In this document: piece after piece, positions 54,546 to 64,000 of the stretch
Position numbering within the stretch: position 1 is the first letter of the stretch
How the letters are laid out: each line of letters opens with the position of its first letter
Assembly: GCA_047967505.1 (NCBI GenBank)
Contig: CM106539.1
Length of the DNA stretch: 64,000 nucleotides
DNA from: Dipteris shenzhenensis
Lineage: Eukaryota; Polypodiophyta; Polypodiopsida; Gleicheniales
Direction: 5' to 3' (one strand)
Notes under the pieces: generated by a model
Seen by the model: only the letters and a program-made list of their open reading frames with translations
What the model was told of the DNA's origin: nothing
Database searches by the model: none
Made by a program: the position numbers and the translations under genes

Positions 54546-56866
54546 TCCCTTGCCTTCCGTTGAGGCACTGAGATTCGTATGCAAGAGTATGAGAGAGTGT
54601 GATTGATTGAGAGAGAAAGTTTCCGTCCACTATCCTTTTGTGTGAGAGAGTTTTCTTTTGATTCATTGCTGAGAGAGAGAGAAAGAGAGATTTTTCGTCT
54701 ATTCTTCTTCCATTTGATCCATTGTCCAAGAGAGAGAGAGACTTATTTCTCTTCTTCTTGCTTGAGAGAAAGAGAATAAGTCCTTGAGAGTGATTCCTTC
54801 ATAATCCTTAAGTGTGAGAGCTAGATAGGGAGAATCTATTATTTTGAGAGGCACTGACAGTCATCCTACAATTCATCATACTGTGCATCTAAGGAATCTA
54901 AGGCTTCAAGGACTGCTGTTCCTCCTTCCATGAAATAGAGCAAACGAGGCTCTACCTATGACCAGAACAAAGCTCTACAACAATTCAAACCTCCATCAAA
55001 GGCTGCATGCAACTACTACTACTGGCTCACGGCCGAATCCACGATGGGCTCCAAAGCGGCTACAACAAACAAGAGAAACGACCTCTGCCTCCAAGCGGCT
55101 CCAACATCGACTAAGCTCCTCACAGCTTTGATGCACCTTCAAAAAATTGGCATGCGCAACAGACAACACTTCCGGCTCCCTACAACGCTCCACAAATAGC
55201 TCCTTGTCTAAACAGCCCGAATGGCCACTCCACAAACTCTTAGGCCAGCCCGACAGAGAAGCAAATGCCTGTCAAGCCTAGCCAGCACTCCAACAAGTAA
55301 GTGCCAGCTCCAATGAGCCCACGATGCCTATCTACCAGCTCCAACGAGCCCACGACTAGGAGATCAAGATCCTGCGTCGTCCATCATCTGTAGCTCCAAG
55401 CTCCGAGCCAGGCACCCGCTTCTCCATCTCCTTGCACACGACTCTAGCCGGTGACTCCTACGAACAGCAGGGGATTGCCAACGTCTCCAAAGTCCAGCTC
55501 TGTAAACGACTCAAGCAACGACTAGACGAACAACGATCTTACCGCAGAAGCCAAACGAGCCGCCGCCAACGAGTCCAGAACCGCATCCACTGATGTCACA
55601 CCTCCAGACGCTTGCTCCAGCTCTCATAGCGCCAAGCTACCGACAAGCTCACGGGTAGTCTCCACGAGAAACACACGCAATGAACGCAACGGACGCTTCT
55701 ACAGCCCATCTCCTGGACACGGTGACAAAATCTTTTAGATTCTATTGGAATCTATAAAGATTCCGATAACCCTTATCTCCTTATCCAAAGGGTTTAATTT
55801 GCCACATCACCAAAGGCAGCCACATCAGCTTATCCATCCACGTTAGCAAGCCACGTCACTTGTGCCACATCATCTACTATGTCATCATAGCCACATCATC
55901 TACCATGTCATCATTGCCACATCAATTGCTACATCACCTTTGCTGACATCATCATTTGCCACATCATCTGTACTGCGTGGCACACTGGACCTCTGCAAGC
56001 ACACACAGTGCTCCACAGTCACTGCATGCTACCTCAGCACACCTCTTGCTAGGCACAGTGCCACATCATCATTGCATGTGACCCACAGTGACATCATCAT
56101 TGAGCACCATTTGCACTCCTTTTGCCCCTCCACCTAGATCAAGTCGTATCTCTTGATCCAGGAAGAATTTGAAGGCACTCCAAAAAGAAAAGTCGCTCGA
56201 TTTTTTGTGCTCTACGTGCTCGTCACATCACACGCACATTTTGGCGCAAGTTACACTCACATTTGAGCCTCACTGACAAAACCACTTCCTTCACACACAT
56301 TCGCCTCTACATCGACGCATCTCACCCAGCACTTAAAAAGAACAAAAGAAAAGGAATTATTTGATGTTCTTTCATCGATCAATGGTTGGTATAGATCTAG
56401 ATCAGAGTAGACTAGATCGCCATAGAGGGGACGCTTTGAATTTCCCCAAGTTGCCAATCTAAGCCATGGCCGAAATTCCCAACTAGTACCTATTTGGAGT
56501 CAGTTCATACGTTCACATACGGTTTCACATCATTACATTACCTCCTGAAACCTTACGTTCATCAGTTTAGTGAGCAGACTTCAGAGAGTATAGAGGCATT
56601 GCAGATTGTTTCAGTGGGCAGATAGCACTTGATTTCACACACACATGCCACGATTGTAAAGCCTATTTGGCTATCTGACGGCATTGTGCACATCATGTTA
56701 GCCTTGCAAAGCCTCTTGGCTATTCCCGGAATCATTGCCACAAGCCTTGTAATATAGATTAGATTTTATATATTGCAGTTCTATCTTTACCAATGGTTCA
56801 GAGATTTCACTTGGCATAGTTAGTGTATTTCCAGTTGATTCATACAGAGGTACATTTCTTGCACCA
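54546..56866. other. Long copia leader or inserted sequence, no gene seen
   Basis: A gap of about 2.3 kb separates the primer-binding site from the gag-like frame, long for a copia leader. It contains GAGAGAGA runs (54600-54780), a region rich in CTCCAA/CGGCTCC (54980-55720) and a stretch of repeated CCACATCATC (55800-56110). I cannot support a coding region in it. Confidence 0.5.
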
Positions 56867-57213
56867 TGTCTACGACTAGAACCTCAATCTGGAGGCATCT
56901 GCTAAGTTAGACAACTCCAATTACGGTACATGGAAATACCAAATGGAGACCATTCTTGTACTTCAAAACAAAAGGAGTATGTGGATGGGTCTACAGCTAG
57001 ACCATTGGACGATCTAGCCACCAGTAGCTCTACCCCATCTGTTGTCACAGCACTAGCAGCGGGATCTACAATCGGATCTACAGCTACACAAATAGTTTCT
57101 GCACCTATAGCAAATCCTGCCATTGCCCGAGCTCAGGTAGAATGGGATAAGAAAGACAAGTATGCCTATCATCTAATCAAGAAGAATGTGCAAGATGTCA
57201 TGCTAGGACAGCT
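56867..57213 (+). pseudogene. Ty1/copia gag fragment
   Basis: One frame reads KLDNSNYGTWKYQMETIL, with a tail RSMWMG, the N-terminal signature of plant copia gag (KLDG.NY..W...M...L). After a frame change, AQVEWDKKDKYAYHLIKKNV continues the same domain. The ATG at 56867 is out of frame with the signature. The fragment stops at 57213-57217, where sequence of the H3-Ulp1 transposon copy B begins. Confidence 0.72.
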
Positions 57214-57216
57214 CGC

Positions 57217-58963
57217 TCTAAAATTATGTACATAGTTGGGGCTGAAGCTATCCTCTTTCATCTGCAATGGCAGAGAATAATTTAGAACACTTTGTATCAT
57301 TATGAATTATCTTCAAGCTAAATGAAAAGTATTTTTCCTTACCAGATCTGGCTGTTCCTTTTCAAAGTAGCTTGAAAGTATATATTTTGCATTGATCAGC
57401 ACCCTCCATCCACAACTACTTGAATCATTTTGTTGTGGTGTCTGTACAGTTAGAAAAAAATGTTAGAAACTGTGAGCATCAGCACAAAACAAAATTATTC
57501 AATAAGTTCAAAGACATAGCATTTAATAGACTTTTTACCTCTAGACTTAATGGCTCTATTGAATCCAACAGAGAGACATTTGGAGCACAATGATCCAATG
57601 CATCTAATAGCCTTCTAATACAACTGCAATATGTATAATTTAGTTAGTATGGTATCAAAATAATGAAGTTTTGAGTTCAAAAAGCACACACAGTACTTAC
57701 AATTTCAGCTCTCTGTGTGTGTTTTTTAGAGAGTTGAATAGAAAGCATTGCTTCTGCTGGATGTCAATAGACACAAAACTCCAGTGGTCACTGCATAAGG
57801 AAAAAAGCATAAGAAAATGAAAGGCTACAAGAGTTCCCAATATTAAAGAAGAATCTTAAAAGAAGTAGTCACCCACATACCTGCTATGATATGGAAGTAG
57901 CAAAATGTCAATTACTTCAAAATTGCAGTGTTTGAACCAGCTGGAAATACTCATTGGAGTCTCCTTTGCATCTCTTAATCTAGAAGAAATGGCTAGATCA
58001 ACAATATGGACTGTATGTTGTACAGAGGGATGAAGCCAGCTTCTCATCATGCTGCATAGGATCAGAACATAATTAGGGTAGGTTATAAAAGAGTTATAAG
58101 GAGGATTGATTTGCAAAAAATGTAAAATTTAAAGACACTTACTAGAGCATTGCAAGAATGATAGTATCTGAGCAATACTCATTCTTGTTAGCCAATGCTG
58201 CTAAGCATTGTTTTGTCAAATCAAAATCATTGACTGAAACTTCATCCTCAATATGTACAACTACATCAGGGCCCAGCTCCTTCAACCTTCTATGTATGTG
58301 TAGCTCCTTCTTTCCAGTCTCCACATCTATAACAGATTTAGTTTCTTTTATTTGCTACTTCAGTGAGTCCTCATAAGCAGCCTTCCCTCTGGTGTTCTTT
58401 GAGTGTGTTACCTCAACAACCTTTACCTCATCAACCTTGACCTTCCTTGTAGGTGGAATTAGCAATATATCTCTCATTTTGATGTCTTGCCATTCCACAG
58501 GATGAACCAGCTTGTCATATCTCCATCTCACTCTGGACAAAGTGTTGAAATCTTTGGCCATCAAAGTCACCCTGTGAGCATGGGCTGCTACAAGCATTGC
58601 ATCCTCAAAATATTTCTCCAGGTAATCCTCTGCCATTTCCTGCAAGGAAAGAATGGCAGTTCTATTCCACCTGAACCCAAGGTTCCAACTGTCACAAATT
58701 TCTCTCACCAGTCTTTGAAAGGGTGCTTTGGGTATTGCAAAACCTATGGCTTTCTGTTGCCTCCTTATTTCCCTAAGCACACCTGCACCCTTATTCAATC
58801 TTTTGGCCTTTTGCTTGAGCAAGCTCATTGGCTTACCCTTCCTGCCATGTGAAGCTCTTCCCTTTGGAGGCACACTAAACTTCTTGGAACCTGTCCCAGC
58901 TGCTGTTGCTGCAAGACCTGGTCCTTTGCCAACTTGCCTTGCAGTTGATTTGGTTCTTGCCAT
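57217..58963 (-). pseudogene. Histone H3-like / Ulp1 protease fusion gene, copy B
   Basis: Start at 58963. Exon 1 runs to about 58143 and includes the H3-like part ([10 protein letters not shown] tail; [29 protein letters not shown], where Arg replaces the Gly of copy A, as in H3 AKRVTIMPK) and the linker. It ends ANKNEYCSDTIILAML. Later exons hold MMRSWLHPSVQ, DHWSFVSID, RRLLDALDHC (acceptor TTGCAG intact here, lost in A) and QQNDSSSCGW. Copy B keeps the linker frame that A lost, but has a TAG at 58355-58357 (CAG in A) and lacks the last exon beyond 57217. It is inactive as it stands. Comparison of A and B shows the fused frame was continuous in their common ancestor. Confidence 0.82.
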
Positions 58964-59067
58964 CACTCTGAAAAACTGCATACAAAGAATTGGAAAGAGA
59001 TCACAGACATGAAGAACATGTTCTAACAAAGAAAAGGCAATCACAGGGGTGGAAGAAGCCAAATAGA

Positions 59068-59736
59068 GAAATTTGCAATAAAATGCGATATGAGCAGTTT
59101 GGAATTTCAAACAGGTCCACATCGCATTTTGCTGCAAATTTTTTAAATGAAATGATGGTGCACTCCTACAGTGATTTCTATGTTTCTCCAACCAAATACA
59201 GTATGAATGGAGGTCATGCAAGAAGATCACATGCAAATATCACACTTGAAGATCTGCATTCCTTCAGTGATTTCTCTGTCTTGGTTTGAGCCTATGCATT
59301 TCCATATAGGATGTAATTTTTCTATTTTAGGCAAGAAGATTGCAGAGACTAAGGGGAGTCACAAAACCAGACATGTTCTCACAAAGAAAAGGCAATCACA
59401 GAGGTGGAAGAAGCCAAATAGAGAACTTTGCAATAAAATGCGATATGAGCAGTTTGGAATTTCAAACAGGTCCACATCGCATTTTGCTGTAAATTTCTGA
59501 AATGACATGCTGGTGAACTTCTATAGTGATTTCTTTGTCTCTCCAGCCAAATACAGTATGAAAGGAGTTTATGCAAGAAGATTACAGCTATGGAGTCAAA
59601 AAACCAGAACATGTTCTCACAAAGAGAAGGCAATCACAGGGGTGGAAGAAGCCAAGTAGAGAAATTTGCAATAAAATGCGATATGAGCAGTTTGGAATTT
59701 CAAACAGGTCCACATCGCATTTTGCTGCAAATTTTT
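59068..59736. repeat. Type I palindromes (three), copy B
   Basis: At 59068-59142, 59423-59497 and 59661-59736, with the same outer arms (GCAATAAAATGCGAT / ATCGCATTTTGC) and inner TTTGGAATTTCAAA as in copy A. The second unit has two changes in its arms. Confidence 0.9.
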
Positions 59737-60704
59737 GAAATGACATGCTGGTGCACTCCTACAGTGATTTCTATGTTTCTCCAACCAAATACAGTATGAA
59801 TGGAGGTTATGCAAGAAGATCACATGCAAATATCACACTTGAAGATCTGCTTTCCTACAGTGATTTCTCTGTCTTGGTTTGAGTCTATGCATTTCCATAC
59901 AGTATGTATTTTTTCTATTTTAGGCAAAAAGATTGCAGAGACTAAGGGGAGAACCCATTGTTACTGACCTGGAATCTATCTGTGGATGTGCTGTGCTGCT
60001 GAGGAGTAATCTGTGCTGAGGATGATTATGTGCTGCTGGACAAGATGCTGATGCTGCAGAGTATGGAGGTAGGGAGGCAAGAGAGCAGAGACTGGAGGGC
60101 AAGAGTTCTAAAACAGGATACCACAAAGAAGTGCAAATAGAATTAAAGAATCACTAAATCCCACACATGTGGAATCTAGTCATTTTTCACACGTGTGGAT
60201 GGGACCCAGATCTCTTGGAGTTTGAAATTTGGCACGTGTGAAAGTACACTTTATTCCTTGGAACTTGTGCCATTCATGATTTCATCATCAATACCACAAC
60301 CACTTTTCCCTCCCCTGGATTCCAATCTCTCATCCCTGCCACGACTCTCTCCTGATCCTTTCTCTCTGATCCTTTCCTACCTAGCACACTCCATCCAGAC
60401 TGCAACCTGCCTAAAGACAGTACTGCCAGATCTCCAGGTTACCTAGAGTGCAAAGTTCAAGCTAGAGAAAGAGCAGGAGATTTACCAGTGCAACTCAATC
60501 AGCATACTCAATCAGCATGGAAAAGGAAAAAAAAGGTCAGAGTTCTAGTTTGGTTTCAATGTTTTTCAACATTTATTTCTTCCATTGGATTTTTATTCCA
60601 TTGGATTTTTGATGTCCCAATGTCTTCACTCAGCTCCATCCTTCTTCCACAATGTGGTAAATCACCCAGAAATTAGATTGTAGGTTGATATGAATAGAAA
60701 CAAG
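59737..60704. other. Middle of the divergent intergenic region, copy B
   Basis: This matches copy A 36309-37279 with scattered changes, including the CACACGTGTGGA site (60189-60200). One flanking site has become CACACATGTGGA. No gene is seen. Confidence 0.5.
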
Positions 60705-61188
60705 AAATTTGCAACAAAATGTGAGGAGAGTGGTTTAGAATTCTCTAAACAGCCCATATCGCATTTTGCTGCAAATTCCTGTTGTGGACTCCTTGCTCAT
60801 GAAAAGTTTCACTCATTCCATTTTTTCTCTTGCATATGAGATCATAGTGTCCAGGAATCACTGAAATGAACCAAGTGCTTGATTTGACATGCACATGAAC
60901 AGAACTTGAGAATTTGCAACAAAATGCAAGGAGAGTGGTTTATAGTTCTCTAAACAGCCCATATCGCATTTTGCTGCAAATTCCTGTTGTTGACACATTC
61001 CTCATGAATAGTTTCACTCATTCCATTATTTCTCTTGCATATGAGATCATAGTGTCCAGGAATCACTGAGATGAACCAAGTTCTTGATTTGACATGCACA
61101 TGAACAGAATTTGAGAATTTGCAACAAAATGCGAGGAGAGTGGTTTACAATTCTCTAAACAGCCCATATCGCATTTTGCTACAAATTC
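60705..61188. repeat. Type II palindromes (three), copy B
   Basis: At 60705-60778, 60910-60983 and 61115-61188, about 205 bp apart as in copy A. Arms and inner repeat are as for type II in A, with single-base differences. Confidence 0.9.
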
Positions 61189-61238
61189 CTGTGTATTATT
61201 TGTTTCTCACTTCTACCTCATTAATTTGCTATCTTTAG

Positions 61239-63154
61239 CCCTGTGGAAATCTTCCTTGATGATGAGAAATGTTTTTGTTTTGGAACAGCTGGCTCCCAGG
61301 CCCCACCTTTCAAGAGGAAGCTGGACTTTTCTGCTACTATAATTAGACCACAGCAATCACCAGGTGAGTGATGAGATGTCATGAAGGAATTATCTGGTGA
61401 TATGCAATGCATTCACTGATTGCATATGTCAGCATATAGAATTCATAGTATATAAGTTTTTGAACAGGCAAAAAGAAGAGGCTGGAGCAGAGTGCTGATT
61501 CTTCCATCAAAAAACAAATGGAACCAGAAGAGGACAGTTCTCCAGATTTGCTCCTATTTGAGTTTCTTCACAAATGCAAGGCTCAGAGTAACTTCCATTT
61601 ATACCACAGTATTTTCAACATGGAGTTCTCAATGAGCTCTGTACTGGAGCAGCGCAAAGATTTTCTTTCAAACTATTGAGATGCCTTCAAAGAACTGACA
61701 GAGGCAGGAAGAATTGAGGGAGGTGAAAAGGTTTTTGTGCACCTTAATCATATTGTCTCCAATGACAGGCTGAGGTACCATGTGAGCAGAAGATTTGACA
61801 GCCTGCCTGATCACTATAAATTCAACTGTACTTTGCACACCAGAAAGTGCAGAGTGCTGGAGGAGAGCATGGCATTTCTTATGTACATTGTCTTCAGTCA
61901 GGAGTCTTTGGATGAACAAGGGCAAGAAACAGAAGAAGAAGACACATCTGAAGCTTCTGAAAAGGAGGATGTTTCTTTGGTCTCTGAAATGCCAGAGCAA
62001 GAAGAAGATATCAACCTTCAGGATGAGGGGCTGCAAGTGGCTGCTCTTGACCTTGTTCAACTGAGGAAAAAAACTCTGAGGGGAGCAGAGCCAGTTGAAG
62101 ATTTTGATGTTCAGAGCAGCAACTATGCAGTGCCCATGCTTCCAGGTGTGTTGATTGTGGAAAGGATTATGTTTTCCTCCATGATATAGAGTGTATGTTT
62201 GATTTGAGGGAGGACTATGCCATTTCCCTTATTGCCCAGGCTTCAAGGCTTGACAAGGAGGTTGGCATAGAGGATGACCATTCACTTCTGGCTTTGGAAA
62301 CAATGTTTGATCCTGTAGAGGCCCTTTCATTTTGTTTCAAAGAGGCTGAAAAGTTCCAAGAGCCAGATGAAGCTGCCTTCCAGCTCACACAGGAAGCTAT
62401 GAATCTCTCAGCTCTATACACAGAAAAGACTAGAGAAGAGGCTGTACAAGAAGGGAGAGGGATAAATCTTTGGAAAGATGAACTGCATGTTGCTGATGAA
62501 AATGAGAAGGTACTTCAAATCATATACTTTGACTTCTGCTTAACTTTAGTTTTGTAGGTTGTGTATTGTCTCACTCCAATCCTTTGATATGTTGCAGCTA
62601 CAAATTGAGGATGACACATTCCTCCAGAGATCAAGTGGAAGCAGGCAGGTTGGGTTTCGCAAAATGTCAGGCCTAGCTCATTATATTCATGATCTAGGCA
62701 GTGCCAAGATCTTGATTTAGCATAGGCAGTTGAGCAACAATGGAGAAGCCATTGTTTACTTCCTAAAATGTTTGTCCAGGGCTTTAGTGGACATGCTCTT
62801 TCATGGCAAAAGGAAAAGATCATTTTGATAGAGAGGTTGTCTGCCATAGATATATTTGGAGATTATGTGAATAAGCAGGCCTCTAGGGCCGCTTACTTTT
62901 TGTCTTACACTTCTTATGCATTAGCATGTGGTGTTAAGGACCCCAAATATCTGGAGGGCTATGGAAAACACCAGCTCGTAAGGTTTCGAGAGCCACCCAT
63001 GATTGCATCAAGCCACATAGTCCAAGAAGAGGAACAGGTGGAGAGAGCTGAAGAAAAGGATAAAGAGACAGTCGACATCAAGCCAATAAAGAAGAAAAAG
63101 ACTCCAATCAAGATCAAAAAGAGAGTTCCGATGAACAGGCCCTGGGAGAAATAG
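61239..63154 (+). pseudogene. Acidic/basic nuclear-type protein, copy B
   Basis: Same exon layout as copy A. Copy B keeps sense codons where A has stops, but has its own lesions: TGA at 61677-61679 (TGG in A), a 1 bp deletion near 62156, TAG at 62718-62720 (TAC in A) and a 1 bp deletion near 62787. Conserved blocks include VHLNHIVSNDRLRYHVSRRF, LREDYAISLIAQASRLDKEV and the K-rich end. That the lesions differ between copies shows the gene was intact in the ancestor and that decay was independent. Confidence 0.72.
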
Positions 63155-63477
63155 GATTTAGTCATCGAATATAGCACAAACATTATATTAAATTTGAACT
63201 GATTTGTATAAAGTCTTTGATATCTGGTATGATCTTGTATAAATGATTAATAAGTTGATGATGAAATGATTTGTACATTTACATAGAGTGGTGTCGTTAA
63301 ATATTAAATGAACAATATATTGAAATTGTAAACAAATTGTATTAAGTTCAGATCATATGTTTCACATTGAAATTTTTTTCATGCATAACACCAAGAGTCA
63401 CTTGTTCCACTAAAAAAATTTCTATTGAATGAGTTTGAAAACATGTGGACATAACACCAATAAGTTACAAATGAGTC

Positions 63478-64000
63478 CTATTCATGTTTACTTGTCCATT
63501 TATGGTTTCTAAATATCTTCGATTCCCTCCACTGTCTATGTCTCTCTGCTGCAATTGAATTGTCTAGAGCTTGTTGTCTTCGTCTTTGCTTTTGGGCTAG
63601 AAGAAAAGCAAGCTTGATTTTGGAGCTAGCAACTTTTCTTTTAGCATGCAGCCTTTGTAGTATGCCTCGGTAAAACCATTGGAAGACTTCCTTCAGACTA
63701 TTCGCCTTCTGACTCCCTCCATAGTGTTGTGTGTGTCTAAAAAATGCATTACGTGCCATGTAGTGAGACTTCTCCATGCCTTGGGTAGACCAAATAGCTA
63801 GGCATCCATACTTTTTGACAAAATAGGGAAGGTGGTTGTATATGATATGCTGTAAGACATAAGAATGCATAGTAAGTAATAAAAAAAAAGAAGATCACAC
63901 TTAAGTAAAAGAAAAAGACATAACCTTACCATGTAGTGAGTTATATTACAGGTTGTCCACGCGTCTTTCATTGACTTTCCAAAATGTTTAATTGCCTCCT
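63478..64000 (-). pseudogene. Putative RNase H-like transposase, copy B (partial)
   Basis: The last exon (about 63860-63478) reads HIIYNHLPYFVKKYGCLAIW, STQGMEKSHYMARNAFF (Glu kept) and a basic tail that differs from copy A by a small indel (RRRQQALDNS versus RRRQAIQLQQ). The preceding exon begins near 63932 (ITHYM region) and runs out of the window. The visible part shows no stop, but the gene cannot be judged whole. Confidence 0.66.

Larger units (their letters stand above)
57217..64000. mobile_element. H3-Ulp1 transposon, copy B (runs past the window end)
   Basis: This is nearly identical to 33546 to about 40560 of copy A in the same orientation. The left limit is a sharp junction with copia gag at GCTCTAAAATTATGTACATA; copy A continues about 350 bp further left with the end of the H3-Ulp1 gene, so copy B is truncated there. 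It lacks the MITE found in copy A and so preserves the original site. The right limit is outside the window. Confidence 0.85.

Noticed and set aside
1-64000. tRNA, rRNA or other structured RNA genes
   Set aside because: None seen by eye. A tRNAscan or Infernal run would be decisive, and I could not run one.

Overview
This window is nuclear DNA of a land plant with a repeat-rich genome. The evidence is CACTA (En/Spm), hAT, Ty1/copia and Ty3/gypsy sequences of plant type, a spliced plant subtilase with GT-AG introns, and a nuclear copy of the chloroplast gene petD. A non-seed plant would fit the style of the sequence, but nothing here fixes the species. I see one ordinary host gene, the subtilase at 13671-17303. 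Almost everything else is mobile DNA.

Layout. 1-1540: end of a CACTA element. 1620-3160: decayed hAT gene on the minus strand. 3240-8686: 5'-truncated CACTA element carrying a petD plastid fragment and a MITE. 8715-9370: reversed CACTA scrap. 9400-9990: pyrimidine-rich tandem duplication. 10020-11635: third CACTA fragment. 13671-17303: intact subtilase. 18705-21120: pair of ~0.8 kb direct repeats. 21980-30988: an unrecognised gene (X1) split by a complete CACTA element (22947-30667, TSD TTG). 31688-33113: an open homologue of that gene (X2).

The most notable object is a multi-gene transposon present twice: copy A about 33198-41780, and copy B 57217 to beyond the window end. Each copy has a minus-strand gene that joins a histone H3-like protein (ARTK tail plus H3 fold) to a Ulp1/C48-type cysteine protease. 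A divergent plus-strand gene encodes an acidic/basic protein, and a minus-strand gene encodes a putative RNase H-like transposase. Between the divergent genes lie six hairpin-forming palindromes of two types, conserved in both copies. Next to copy A, at 41975-43890, is a decayed relative with its own H3-like sequence, closer to canonical H3, and a related transposase. The H3 module therefore looks like a lasting part of this transposon group.

43900-57216 holds simple-sequence tracts, a reversed CACTA scrap, a minus-strand gypsy gag region with its primer-binding site and probable LTR, an inverted repeat, a decayed hAT transposase, and a copia LTR, PBS and gag fragment. The copia fragment joins abruptly to copy B.

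Three copies of a ~240 bp MITE, each with a perfect 8 bp target duplication, sit inside the larger elements. Two have a matching empty site elsewhere in the window, which gives an insertion order. Exon boundaries in the transposon genes are inferred from splice signals and A/B comparison. No similarity search was run.
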